In this document: in pieces, positions 14,184 through 23,522 of the stretch
Layout of the letters: each line of letters begins with the position of its first letter
How positions within the stretch are numbered: the stretch's first letter is position 1
NCBI RefSeq assembly: GCF_028688795.1
Contig: NZ_JAQTXM010000024.1
Location: 1-64,000, forward strand
DNA length: 64,000 nt
Direction of reading: 5' to 3'
Source of the DNA: Rhodoferax sp.
Lineage (GTDB): Bacteria; Pseudomonadota; Gammaproteobacteria; Burkholderiales; Burkholderiaceae_C
Translations under genes and position numbers: made by a program
Notes under the pieces: model-generated
The model's input: the letters and a program-made list of their open reading frames with translations, nothing else
Databases searched by the model: none
Told to the model about the DNA's origin: nothing

Positions 14184-17100
14184 TTAGCGGGCAGGCTCGT
14201 CAATAGCCTTGCTGGACGCCGGAGATACAGCGGGTTTACGCCAAAATTTGGCCAGCCATTGCGCCAAATCATCCAAGTAGCAGTAGACCACGGGCACCAC
14301 CACCAGTGTCAGCAATGACGAGGTGATGACGCCGCCAATCACGGCTTGGCCCATGGGGGCGCGCATCTCGGACCCTTCAGACAGCGCAAAGGCCAGCGGC
14401 ACCATGCCGAAAATCATTGCCAGGGTGGTCATCAGGATCGGGCGCAGCCGCACGCGGGCCGCCATCAGCAGGGCATCGTGGCGACCCATACCCGCAATTG
14501 GCTGGCCAGCAGCACCCATAGAGGGCTCGCGGGCGCGAATGGCAAAGTCGACCAGCAAAATGGCGTTTTTGGTCACCAGGCCCATCAACATCACAACGCC
14601 AATCACAGAGAACATTGACAGCGTCGAGTTGAACAGCATCAGCGCCAGCACCACCCCAATCAGGGTCAACGGCAGCGCAGTCATCAGTGCCAGGGGTTGC
14701 AGAAAGCTCTTGAACTGGCTGGCCAACACCATGTAGATGAAGATCACCGCCATCGCCAGAGCCGAGAGTGCGTAGCCAAAAGCTTCAGCCATGTCTTTCA
14801 CCGAACCACTGAATTTGTAGCTGTAACCTGGCGGCATGGCAATGCTGTCCATGGCGGTCCTGATGTCGGCAGACACCTCACCGGCAGAGCGACCCGACAC
14901 ATTGCCGGTGATGGCCACTTCGCGTGTCAGGTCACGTCTGTTGATCTGGTTGCTGCCGGTGGACTCAAGCACGGTGGCCACCTGGTCGAGCCGAACTACA
15001 CGGGCGCTGCCGTCGGCCTGCTGAACCACCGTGAAGGGCAGGGCGTTCAAGTCTTCGGGCTGGTTGCGCGATTGGGGTGACAGGCGCACGTTCACGTCGT
15101 AGGTCTGGTCATCTGGCGCACGCCAGTTGCCTACGGTTTGGCCCGCGACCAGGATGCGCAAGGCAGTGCCAATTTGCGCCACACTCAAGCCCAGATCGGA
15201 GGCGATGTCGCGCTTGACTTGCACGTCCAGCGTGGGCTTGTCAGGTTTCAGGCTGGAGTCCACATCCACCAAACCAGGCACAGCGCGAATTTTTTCCAGC
15301 GCCAGCGTGTTCAAGCGCGACAGTTCACCCATGTCCGCGCCCTGGATCGAGAAAGAAATCTGCTTTTGTCCTCCCACCGGGTCCAGCAACCCGACGTGGG
15401 TCACGGTGATGCCTGGCACCTCGCGCAGGCGCTGGCGCAGCACGGTGGACATGTCGTCCACCCCCCGCGTGCGTTGCTTGCGATCCACCAGTCGGATGTA
15501 AATGCTGGCGTACATCTTGCCCTGCGCGTTGCCGGTGTTGATGGTGGTCAGGGTGTAGTTGACTTCAGGGAAGGACCGCAGAATACCTTCCACTTGCCGG
15601 GCACGTGCCTCAGTGACTTCCAGCGAGGAGCCAACCGGCGTGTTGAAGGTGAGGTTGGTTTCAGAAAAATCCGACTTGGGCACAAACTCGGTGCCCAAAA
15701 GCGGCACCATGAAAATGCTGCTGACAAAGACGACCAGCGCCAGCACCACGGTGCTGAGCTTGTGCTCAAGCGCCCAGCGCAGGATGTTTTGGTACACATC
15801 GACCAGCGCGTCGGTGCCGAAGTCAAACAGGGCGGTGACGCGGCCAATGGTTTTGTCGTACCAGTTTCGGGGTGCATGATGCTTGCCATGGGCTTCAATG
15901 CTGGGGTCGTGCCAGATGCTTGAGAGCATGGGGTCGAGCGTGAAGCTGACAAACATCGAGATCAACACCGCCGCCACAATCGTCAGGCCGAATTCGTGGA
16001 AAAACTTGCCGATGATGCCGCCCATGAAGCCAATAGGCAAAAACACCGCCACGATTGACAGCGTGGTTGCAAACACCGCCAGGCCAATTTCACGCGTGCC
16101 GTCCATCGCCGCATCAAACGTGCCTTTGCCCATTTGCACGTGGCGCACAATGTTTTCACGCACCACGATCGCATCGTCAATCAGCAGTCCCACGCACAAA
16201 CTCAGCGCCATCATGGTGATCATGTTGATGGTGAAACCCAACAGGTTCATGAAGAAGAAAGTGCCAATCAGGGCAATCGGCAACGTCAGGCCGGTAATCA
16301 CCGTTGAGCGCCACGAGTTCAAGAACAAAAACACAATAAGCACAGTGAGCAGAGCGCCTTCAAACAAGGTTTGTCGCACATTGGCCACCGACACGCGGAT
16401 TTGCCGTGAGCCATCGGTGATTTGCGCCAGCTTGACACCCGGCGGGAGCTGTTTCTGCAACTCGACCAGTGTTTTGTTGAGCCCATCCACCACGGCGATG
16501 GTGTTTTCATCTTGCGACTTTTGAATGTTTAAAAGCAGCGTGCGCTGGCCGTTGTAAAGCGCCAGGCTCTCAATTTCTTGCGCCCCGTCACTGATCTGGG
16601 CCACCTGGTCAACCCTCACGGGCGCACCATTTTTGCGGGTGATGATGATGCGGCCAAAGTCCTCCGGGCGCTGCACACGGGCGGCAATCTGGATCACCCG
16701 GTCTTGGCGTATTGAGCGGATGCTGCCCACCGGGTAGTCCTGATTTTCGTTGCGCACGGCGCCGGCCACTTGCTCCGGTGTGATGCCAAACGCCGCTAGC
16801 GCCTGCGGGTTCAGGTAAATATTGATCTCGCGCTTGTTGCCGCCAACCAACGCCACTGAGCCGACACCGCGCACGTTTTCCAAGCGCTTTTTCAGCGTTT
16901 GCTCGGCCCAGTTGGTAAGCTCCACCGCGTTCAGCGCCTGACCCGCGCTGGCATCGGGCAGCACAGCCACCGACCAGATGGCGCGGCTCGATGGGTCAAA
17001 ACGCATCACGCGCGGCTCTTTGACCTCAGTGCGCAGGGTGGGGCGGATCGCGGCCACTTTTTCACGTACGTCGTCGGCGGCTTTACGCCCATCAATGTGC

Positions 17101-17390
17101 AGACCAAATTCGATGATCACCACCGACTGGCCTTCATACGAGCGCGAGGTCAAGGCGTTGATGCCGGCGATTGAATTCACACCTTCTTCGATTTTCTTGG
17201 TGACTTCACTCTCAATGATCTCGGGCGAGGCACCGGGGTAGTCGGTGCTGATCACCACCACCGGAAAGTCGACATTGGGAAACTGGTCGACCTGCAGTCG
17301 CTGCATTGAAAACAGCCCCAACACCACCAGGGCCAGCATGACCATGGTGGCAAACACCGGGTTGTTCAGGCTGACGCGGGTAAACCACAT
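14184..17390 (-). CDS. RND efflux pump inner-membrane subunit (HAE1/AcrB family)
   Basis: This protein of 1068 residues has two repeats of one helix, a large periplasmic loop and six helices. The N-terminus MWFTRVSLNNPVFATMVMLA is typical. The proton-relay pair DD lies in CVGLLIDDAIVVRENI in helix 4, GTEFVPKSDF opens the second half, and the last helices contain GLVTKNAILLVDFA. It should expel hydrophobic or aromatic compounds using proton motive force. The stop of the adaptor gene abuts the start. The absence of an obvious CusA-type metal signature points to HAE1 rather than heavy-metal RND. Confidence 0.93.
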   Translation of the reverse strand: MWFTRVSLNNPVFATMVMLALVVLGLFSMQRLQVDQFPNVDFPVVVISTDYPGASPEIIESEVTKKIEEGVNSIAGINALTSRSYEGQSVVIIEFGLHIDGRKAADDVREKVAAIRPTLRTEVKEPRVMRFDPSSRAIWSVAVLPDASAGQALNAVELTNWAEQTLKKRLENVRGVGSVALVGGNKREINIYLNPQALAAFGITPEQVAGAVRNENQDYPVGSIRSIRQDRVIQIAARVQRPEDFGRIIITRKNGAPVRVDQVAQISDGAQEIESLALYNGQRTLLLNIQKSQDENTIAVVDGLNKTLVELQKQLPPGVKLAQITDGSRQIRVSVANVRQTLFEGALLTVLIVFLFLNSWRSTVITGLTLPIALIGTFFFMNLLGFTINMITMMALSLCVGLLIDDAIVVRENIVRHVQMGKGTFDAAMDGTREIGLAVFATTLSIVAVFLPIGFMGGIIGKFFHEFGLTIVAAVLISMFVSFTLDPMLSSIWHDPSIEAHGKHHAPRNWYDKTIGRVTALFDFGTDALVDVYQNILRWALEHKLSTVVLALVVFVSSIFMVPLLGTEFVPKSDFSETNLTFNTPVGSSLEVTEARARQVEGILRSFPEVNYTLTTINTGNAQGKMYASIYIRLVDRKQRTRGVDDMSTVLRQRLREVPGITVTHVGLLDPVGGQKQISFSIQGADMGELSRLNTLALEKIRAVPGLVDVDSSLKPDKPTLDVQVKRDIASDLGLSVAQIGTALRILVAGQTVGNWRAPDDQTYDVNVRLSPQSRNQPEDLNALPFTVVQQADGSARVVRLDQVATVLESTGSNQINRRDLTREVAITGNVSGRSAGEVSADIRTAMDSIAMPPGYSYKFSGSVKDMAEAFGYALSALAMAVIFIYMVLASQFKSFLQPLALMTALPLTLIGVVLALMLFNSTLSMFSVIGVVMLMGLVTKNAILLVDFAIRAREPSMGAAGQPIAGMGRHDALLMAARVRLRPILMTTLAMIFGMVPLAFALSEGSEMRAPMGQAVIGGVITSSLLTLVVVPVVYCYLDDLAQWLAKFWRKPAVSPASSKAIDEPAR

Positions 17391-18533
17391 CTACTTGGTT
17401 CCTGGTGCAGGCGCTGCAGTTGTTACCAATGTGCCCGCGCGCAGGCTGCCCACAGCGCCGTCAATGACCACGCTGCCTTCAGGCACGCCCGTCACGGCCA
17501 CCATGGCCACACCGGCCAGTTCGCCGCGTGCGCCCAGTGTCACGTTCACATGCTGCACCTGTTTCTGGCTGATCAATTGGACGTACGGCTGGGGTTTGTC
17601 AGTGCGCACGGCGCTCAAGGGCAGCGCCAGGGCCTTGACGTTGCCGATGTTCAGTTCGCCCTGAGCGAACAAGCCGTGGCGCAGATTGGTACTGGGTGCG
17701 AGCGCCAGATAGACCAGCACGGCGCGACTGCCCACCACCGCGCTGGGGTTGATTCGCACCACCTTGGCTTGAAGGGCCTGCGCCGTGCCGTCAAGTTGCA
17801 ATTGGGCGCTTTGCCCTACTTTGACTTGCAGCGAGTCGGCGGCGTTCAGGCTGGCTTCCAGTTCGAGTTGGCGGTTGTCGACAATTTCCACAACACGCGC
17901 CTCAACCGCCACCCGCTCACCGGTTTGTGCCAGACGCTGGGAAATCTGGCCTGTGATGGGTGCGCGCAGCACGGTGTCATCCAGCGCCTTGGCGGCCAGG
18001 TCGGCACCTGATTGTGCGGCGGCATAGTTGGCCTGGGCACTTGCCAGATTGGCTTGTGATGATTCAAGCGCCGTGCTGGAGATAAAACCCTGCGTCACCA
18101 AAGCGCGGTTGTTGTCAAAACTGCGTTGGGCAATATCGACCTGGGCCTTGGCAGCAGCCGCTTGCTGGCGCGCTTGACGCACCCGGGCGTCTGACTCGGT
18201 CGGGTCAATGCGGGCCAGCACCTGCCCGGCGCGCACGCTGTCGCCCTCACGCACCGTCAAATCACGTAACTCGCCGGGCACCCGGGCTTTGACCCAGGCG
18301 GTGTTGACCGCTCTGATGGGGCCTGAGATGGCCACGTTTTGCGTCAGCTCAAGTGCCTTGACCTGGACCAGATCGGCAACGGCCAAATCAATGCTGACTT
18401 GTATTTTTTGGGCGGCTTGTTGCGCCTCAAGCGCGCTTTGACGGGCTTTGCGGGCGGACAGGGTACGCACAGTGCCTGCTGCCAACAGGGTAAGCACCAA
18501 GCCTATGGCAGCCCATTTCATCCAGGGTCTCAT
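17391..18533 (-). CDS. RND efflux periplasmic adaptor subunit
   Basis: The 380-residue membrane fusion protein has an N-terminal membrane anchor (residues about 7-24), a biotinyl-lipoyl-like half VRAGQVLARIDPTES near 105, a helical hairpin rich in Ala and Gln (about 115-170), and the second lipoyl half with TVLRAPITGQISQRLAQTGE near 190. It links the pump to the TolC-type channel. The start overlaps the TetR gene stop by four bases (ATGA), and its own stop abuts the pump gene, so the three are one transcription unit. Confidence 0.93.
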   Translation of the reverse strand: MRPWMKWAAIGLVLTLLAAGTVRTLSARKARQSALEAQQAAQKIQVSIDLAVADLVQVKALELTQNVAISGPIRAVNTAWVKARVPGELRDLTVREGDSVRAGQVLARIDPTESDARVRQARQQAAAAKAQVDIAQRSFDNNRALVTQGFISSTALESSQANLASAQANYAAAQSGADLAAKALDDTVLRAPITGQISQRLAQTGERVAVEARVVEIVDNRQLELEASLNAADSLQVKVGQSAQLQLDGTAQALQAKVVRINPSAVVGSRAVLVYLALAPSTNLRHGLFAQGELNIGNVKALALPLSAVRTDKPQPYVQLISQKQVQHVNVTLGARGELAGVAMVAVTGVPEGSVVIDGAVGSLRAGTLVTTAAPAPGTK

Positions 18534-19231
18534 GTGGGTACGTGCTCCGTGGGGGCAGAGGGTTGACGCGCCGGCGCCGTGAAGCCTTGCAGCAGCATGT
18601 CAAGTTGGGCGTTCAGGTATTTTTGTGGGTCAAGTTGCGCCTGAGTGCTGCAACAAGTGCCCAGTGAATGCTGCCACATGGCCAGAAACAGCATGGGTGC
18701 CAGCACCAGATACGCACCGTAAGTGATGTCCATGGCGCGAAATTCGCCACGCGCCACGCCGCGCTGCAAGATGCGCTCAATCAGGCTGTTGCCGGGCTGC
18801 ATCACCTCGGCTTGGTAGAAGCTGGCCAGTTCGGGGAAGTTTCGCGCCTCGCTCATCATCAGTTTGGGGATGCCGCTGGCCTTGGTGGAGCCAAGGCGCT
18901 CCCACCAGCTGAACAAACAGTAACGCAGCATGTCCGGGGTTGAGCCCTCAAATTGGTCAAACTCGGCATTCCATTCGGCAAAACGGCCCGATATGTTTTC
19001 GCGAACCACGGCTTTGAAGAGTTCTTCCTTGCTGGCGAAATACAAAAACAGCGTGCCTTTTGACACGCCAGCGCGTTGCGCCACCTCGTCGACACGCGTA
19101 GCTGCAAAACCTTTTTCAACAAACAAATCCAGTGCCGCCGCCAGCAACTCGCCAGGGCGTGCCTCTTTGCGACGCGCGTGACGTGTTGGCGCGCTGGGCA
19201 AAGGGGGGGCGATGGGGGTAGAACGTGGCAT
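18530..19231 (-). CDS. TetR/AcrR-family transcriptional repressor
   Basis: Start ATG 19231 gives 233 residues; a longer frame upstream reads a segment unlike the family. The DNA-binding domain at about residues 22-70 contains AALDLFVEKGFAATRVDEVA and GVSKGTLFLYFASKEELFKA, the classic TetR helix-turn-helix. The C-terminal ligand domain is divergent. Its gene heads the adaptor-pump operon, which it presumably represses, with derepression by pump substrates. A candidate operator lies immediately upstream of the start codon. Confidence 0.9.
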   Translation of the reverse strand: MPRSTPIAPPLPSAPTRHARRKEARPGELLAAALDLFVEKGFAATRVDEVAQRAGVSKGTLFLYFASKEELFKAVVRENISGRFAEWNAEFDQFEGSTPDMLRYCLFSWWERLGSTKASGIPKLMMSEARNFPELASFYQAEVMQPGNSLIERILQRGVARGEFRAMDITYGAYLVLAPMLFLAMWQHSLGTCCSTQAQLDPQKYLNAQLDMLLQGFTAPARQPSAPTEHVPT

Positions 19232-19235
19232 GAAG

Positions 19236-19257
19236 TTAATGACTGGGTGGTTATTAA
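19236..19257. promoter_or_regulatory. candidate TetR operator
   Basis: An imperfect inverted repeat with arms TTAATGAC and GTTATTAA and six bases between them is placed four bases before the TetR gene start, where a ribosome binding site would otherwise be. Autorepression is inference. Confidence 0.4.
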
Positions 19258-19475
19258 TATAGCTTTCGAGCCCCGCATTGTCAATCCAAAGTGCCATGCA
19301 GCTGCCGATCCGGCGCTCAACCGCCACTCGGTCGTCATGGAGCGGCAGTGCCTGTGCAATGGCCTTGCATGTTCCGGGTAAAGACCTCTGGGCATCAGGT
19401 TTACAGCTTTATGGCTAGCATGCAAGCACTACTTGCGTGACAGGCTATTTCGTACATTTTTCAAGGAATCAAGAC

Positions 19476-20018
19476 ATGAACCCAAACCTGCAAACCCTCA
19501 CCCTCGGAGGCGGCTGCTTCTGGTGCACCGAGGCGGTGTTTGTGCGTGTCAAGGGCGTGGTGGATGTCGAGTCTGGCTACTGCAACGGTCAGGCGCTTGA
19601 GCCTACTTATGAGGAGGTGTGCAGTGGCCGCACCGGCCACGCCGAGGTGGTCAAGCTGGTGTATGACCCGGCACAAATCAGCACGCGCGAGCTTCTGGAA
19701 ATTTTCTTTGTGATCCATGACCCGACCACGCTCGACGCGCAAGGCAATGACCATGGCACCCAGTACCGCAGCGGCATTTACTTCAGCACGCCAGAGCAGC
19801 AGCAGGTGGCGTTGGCGATGCTTGAAGAGCTAAATCAAAGCGGCGTGTATCCACGCCCCGTGGTTACCGAAGTGCAGGCGCAAACCAACTATTGGCCAGC
19901 AGAGGCTTACCATCAAGATTTCTTTGAGAACAACCCGGATCAAGGTTATTGCATGGCGGTGGCCGCGCCCAAGGTGGCCAAGTTCCGCAAGACCTTTGCG
20001 CTTTTGGTGCGCGATTGA
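19476..20018 (+). CDS. msrA: peptide methionine sulfoxide reductase A
   Basis: A start at ATG 19476 with AAGGAA about ten bases upstream gives 180 residues. The catalytic motif GGCFWC lies at residues about 11-16, followed by the family segments GYCNG, YEEVCSGRTGHAEVV and HDPTTLDAQGNDHGTQYRS. It reduces methionine-S-sulfoxide in proteins using thioredoxin. There is no signal peptide, so it acts in the cytoplasm. The expected GY[AS]GG is GYCNG here, a small departure seen in a subset of MsrA. It is monocistronic, converging with the DUF3141 gene. Confidence 0.95.
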   Translation: MNPNLQTLTLGGGCFWCTEAVFVRVKGVVDVESGYCNGQALEPTYEEVCSGRTGHAEVVKLVYDPAQISTRELLEIFFVIHDPTTLDAQGNDHGTQYRSGIYFSTPEQQQVALAMLEELNQSGVYPRPVVTEVQAQTNYWPAEAYHQDFFENNPDQGYCMAVAAPKVAKFRKTFALLVRD

Positions 20019-20036
20019 TCACCTTTCAGGAATAAA

Positions 20037-22307
20037 TCAAACCTTGCGCTTTTTGGCAGCCGGTTTGGCTTTTGTAGCGGCTGCAATCGGCTGTGTCGGT
20101 TGAATGCCTTCTTTGGGCGTGTCCAGTGCTTCCGTAAGCTCACGCGCCAAGCCAATCACCCGCTCCGGGTCTGCGCCCAGTGTGTTCATTAAAAACTCGA
20201 TGATTTCCGAGCGCGGGTTGGTCAGCGTGGGTTCGATCATCATCACGGCGGCGGACACCGCCAGCGCGTTTTCCCGGCTGGCCGGTGTGGGCAGCAGTTG
20301 CTCCAGCGCGTTGAGTGCTTCGATGGGGGCCACGGCCGTGATGCAGGCCTGCGCCTTGAGCAGCGCAATCCAGTTGACCTGCTCGGTGCCGCTGCGCACG
20401 TTGGCGGGCAATTGCGCCAGCAAGCGCGCCAGGCGCAAACTGCGCCGCTCAAACGCACCAATCGACACCATGCCGGCCAGCACAATGCGGCACACCGCCT
20501 CGGGAAAACCACCTTCGGTGATGTGTGCAAGGGCCACCTCACGAAAGCTGGCCAGCTCAAGCAAGGCCCGCGCATGGGCAATGTCAGCATCCGGCACGTC
20601 TGGTTTGATGAATGCCCCGAGACCCTGAGGACCAAACATTTGCCGGGTTGATTTCACCGTGTCGGCATCACGTTGGTCACGGTATTTGTTCAGGGTCTCG
20701 TTGATCTGGCCCGAGATTTTCTTTTCCAACAGTTTGAGCGGGTGCTCATCAGCCACCGCCACACGGTGCTGGCGCGCCTGTTCGGCCTGTTGCCGGATCA
20801 GGCCCGCCAGCGGGAAGTTGTCAGAAAACAGCTGGCGTTGCAGCCGCATGCTGTTGAGTTTGCCCATGGCGTCACTCACCGGGCGCGTGGCCATGAGTTT
20901 GACCCACGGCCTGACCCAGTTTTTGTAGAACTGGGCATTGGCTTCAGACACCTTGCTAATGGTCGAAAACATGGCCTCTTCGTCGCGCCCTTCCGGGTTC
21001 AATGCCACGATGTCGGCCATGGTGCGGTATTCGTAATGCACGGTGTAGTCGCCGGGCTCCAGTTGGTCCCAGCGTTGCTCGTCCAGGCCGGCCTTTGCGG
21101 TCAGCTTCATTTCATACAGGCCCGGCGGCAGGCTTTCAATCACGTCCAGCGACGTCACCAACTGGTCATGCTCTTTGCGCGCCACATCACCGCCGACAAA
21201 AATACCCAGGTGCCCCACGCTTTCATGCAGCACGTAAATGATGGTGCGCCCGGCAGCCGCAATGGCGCGCTCGTCGCCCCAAGTGTCAATGATCCAGTTC
21301 AGAGCCTGCGGTGGCGGCGTGATGTTGTCGCCCCAGGACGCAAACACCACAATGGGTGCGGTGATCTGGCGCAGGTCAATGGCCTGGCCGTCTGCCATGA
21401 CGGTGCCGCGCGCGAGCTTGTTGCCGACAAACAGGTTTTCGACAATCGACTCGATCTCTGTGCCAGTCATGCGGAAGTAGCCACCCCACCAGCGCTCGAA
21501 TTCCAGAAAGCGCTCGGCCTCGGTGTCAACCTGGCTCCACAAGTTGTAATACTTGTTCCACCAGGTGTTGGCCGGGTTCAGTTTTTCAAAATTTTCCACC
21601 AAATGCACACCGTCAAAGCGGTCGGCGCCCATGTCACCAGCCAGCGAGGCCATCCATGAGCCGCCAAGTGAGGCCCCGGCATAGCGCATCGGGTTGAGTT
21701 TGGAGCTGCCGGCCCAGTAGGACACGGGTGCACCCATGATCATCAGCGGGCCAAACAATTCGGGGCGGGTGGCATTCAGGGCCATCATGGCCCAGCCGGC
21801 CTGGCAGTTGCCAATGACCACCGGTTTGGCCTTGCTTTGCGGGTGGCGGGCAATCACTGCTTCAAGAAAGCGCGCCTCGGCATGCATCACCGTGATCAAG
21901 GTTTGCCCGTCTTCAGGCTCTGGTCTGAAGGTGACAAAGTAAACCGTGTGGCCAGCGCGCATCGCCATGCCCACTTCAGAGTCCAGCTTGAAGCCGCCAA
22001 TGCCGGGGCCATGCCCGGCGCGTGGGTCAACCACCACCACCGGGCGCGCCTGTGGGTTGACGGCGTACTCGGGCGGCGGCACCAGCCGCAACAAGGCGTA
22101 GTTGCAAGGCTCAGCCAGCGTGGCGCCGTCCAGCACCACCTCGTGCTCGAATTTCAACAGCGGTGGTGTGCCCTGGTCCAGATGCTCCAGGTAATTGTTG
22201 CCCCGGTTGAGCATGGTTTCCATGAACAACACGGTGCGCTGTGCGGCATCGGTCAAGTAGTCCTGGGTGGACGCCGTTGGGACTGTTTCGGTGGTGCGGT
22301 CGGTCAT
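20037..22307 (-). CDS. DUF3141-family protein, alpha/beta-hydrolase (PHA synthase-like)
   Basis: Start ATG 22307, preceded by CAGGT, gives 756 residues. The N-terminal half resembles polyhydroxyalkanoate synthases: VVVVDPRAGHGPGIGGF near residue 95 and GNCQAGWAMM near 170, where cysteine replaces the serine of a lipase box, as in PHA synthase. A helix-rich C-terminal half of unknown role follows, ending in a lysine/alanine tail (KAKPAAKKRKV) that could bind DNA or granules. The family is annotated DUF3141 and is often placed near polyhydroxyalkanoate functions, but no phaC or phasin gene is close here. Activity is unknown. Confidence 0.82.
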   Translation of the reverse strand: MTDRTTETVPTASTQDYLTDAAQRTVLFMETMLNRGNNYLEHLDQGTPPLLKFEHEVVLDGATLAEPCNYALLRLVPPPEYAVNPQARPVVVVDPRAGHGPGIGGFKLDSEVGMAMRAGHTVYFVTFRPEPEDGQTLITVMHAEARFLEAVIARHPQSKAKPVVIGNCQAGWAMMALNATRPELFGPLMIMGAPVSYWAGSSKLNPMRYAGASLGGSWMASLAGDMGADRFDGVHLVENFEKLNPANTWWNKYYNLWSQVDTEAERFLEFERWWGGYFRMTGTEIESIVENLFVGNKLARGTVMADGQAIDLRQITAPIVVFASWGDNITPPPQALNWIIDTWGDERAIAAAGRTIIYVLHESVGHLGIFVGGDVARKEHDQLVTSLDVIESLPPGLYEMKLTAKAGLDEQRWDQLEPGDYTVHYEYRTMADIVALNPEGRDEEAMFSTISKVSEANAQFYKNWVRPWVKLMATRPVSDAMGKLNSMRLQRQLFSDNFPLAGLIRQQAEQARQHRVAVADEHPLKLLEKKISGQINETLNKYRDQRDADTVKSTRQMFGPQGLGAFIKPDVPDADIAHARALLELASFREVALAHITEGGFPEAVCRIVLAGMVSIGAFERRSLRLARLLAQLPANVRSGTEQVNWIALLKAQACITAVAPIEALNALEQLLPTPASRENALAVSAAVMMIEPTLTNPRSEIIEFLMNTLGADPERVIGLARELTEALDTPKEGIQPTQPIAAATKAKPAAKKRKV

Positions 22308-22502
22308 GGTGTTTACCTGAAGCAAAGTATGTCGGACAGGCTATCCATAATAGGCCAGAGCGCCGCCTTGGTTCATGTGGCTGGATTTCAATTTCACCAA
22401 ATCTTGATGTAAGACAAGTTCCGGTGCAACAGCAGGGCTGGCTGGCAAAGCGCACTGCCATAATGAAATTTCCTTTTCCAAAATAGCGCAAGCGCCCCTC
22501 TC

Positions 22503-23363
22503 ATGGACCTTAAAACCCTGATCGACCAACCCGGTAAGCTGCCCACCATTCCCAAAGTGGCCCAGCAATTGATCACCAGTTTCAGCTCTGAAGACGTGTC
22601 GGTCACCGAGATTGCCAACCAGCTCACCGCCGACCCGGCATTGAGCGCCAAGCTGTTGCGTTTGGCCAATTCAGCGTATTTTCATGTGTCGCGCAGCATC
22701 GGTACGGTGGATGCCGCCCTGCAAATGCTGGGCTTTGTGATGGTGCGTAACCTGGTGCTGGGCAACAGCGTGGCGGCTGCTTTCAAACAAGTGCAGGGCA
22801 TCGACCTGAAACAGTTTTGGCGCTACAACCTGTACACCGCGTGTTCGGCGCGCTGGCTGGCGCACCGAGCTGATTTCAACTCTGATCTGGTTTTTACGCT
22901 GGGCCTGATGCACGGCATTGGCCAGTTGCAAATGCACGCCGTGATGCCCCAGGCGGTTGCACCGCTTGACAAACAAATGAGCGTGCTGGACGCAGAGCGC
23001 ACCGCGCTTGAGGTGCAAATCTTTGGCTTCCACCATGTGCAGGTGTCAGCCGAGTTAGCCCGCATCTGGAACTTTCCGCAGCCGCTGATTGATGCACTGT
23101 GCCAAGTGGCCAATCCGCTGGCTGAGCCTGAGTTTTCAGAAGCCGCTGCCTGGGTGCACATGGGTGCCTGGCGTGCCCGCGCCGAGGTGTTGGGTTTGAG
23201 TCGTGAGGCTCAGGCCGCGAGTTACCCGGTGGAGGTAGCCAGACGTCTGCATCTGGATTCGGGCTGGACCGGCGCGCTGGCCAACCAACTGCCACAAGAC
23301 GATTCCACCCTGATGCCGCCGTTGCCAGAGTTGACCGAAGGGCTTGAAGCAATGTTTGAGTAG
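22503..23363 (+). CDS. HDOD-domain signalling protein
   Basis: This 286-residue protein is almost entirely one HDOD domain, with LPTIPKVAQQLI at the N-terminus, LLRLANSAYF near residue 55 and GLMHGIGQLQMHAVMP near 135, where the H-D metal pair of true HD hydrolases is replaced (HGIGQL). HDOD proteins lack hydrolase activity and act as partners in regulatory or motility cascades. It precedes a PAS-GGDEF gene in the same direction, separated by a copy of the dispersed repeat, which suggests, but does not show, a link to cyclic di-GMP signalling. Confidence 0.9.
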   Translation: MDLKTLIDQPGKLPTIPKVAQQLITSFSSEDVSVTEIANQLTADPALSAKLLRLANSAYFHVSRSIGTVDAALQMLGFVMVRNLVLGNSVAAAFKQVQGIDLKQFWRYNLYTACSARWLAHRADFNSDLVFTLGLMHGIGQLQMHAVMPQAVAPLDKQMSVLDAERTALEVQIFGFHHVQVSAELARIWNFPQPLIDALCQVANPLAEPEFSEAAAWVHMGAWRARAEVLGLSREAQAASYPVEVARRLHLDSGWTGALANQLPQDDSTLMPPLPELTEGLEAMFE

Positions 23364-23371
23364 TTATAAGT

Positions 23372-23421
23372 GTTTTAAGCCTCTAGCCCTTGTTAAATAA
23401 GCGCAAGTAGCTATCAGAATT
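23372..23421 (+). repeat. dispersed repeat family A, intergenic copy
   Basis: TTTTAAG, CCTCTAGCCCTTGTTA, AATAAGCGCAAG, TAGCTATCA. It begins nine bases after the HDOD stop codon; CTTGTTA and AATAAGCG can form the core hairpin. Confidence 0.85.
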
Positions 23422-23522
23422 GATTATTAGGCTACCGGACATGGTGACGCTTATGGCTGTTGTGTTTGGACGAAAAACCAGGGAGCAAAATACGTGTTCC
23501 CCGATCTTGAAAAGCAGAAAAA

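Noticed and set aside
20673..21659. 328-codon frame opposite the DUF3141 gene
   Set aside because: Shadow of a real 756-residue gene; no recognisable motif and composition typical of antisense frames.
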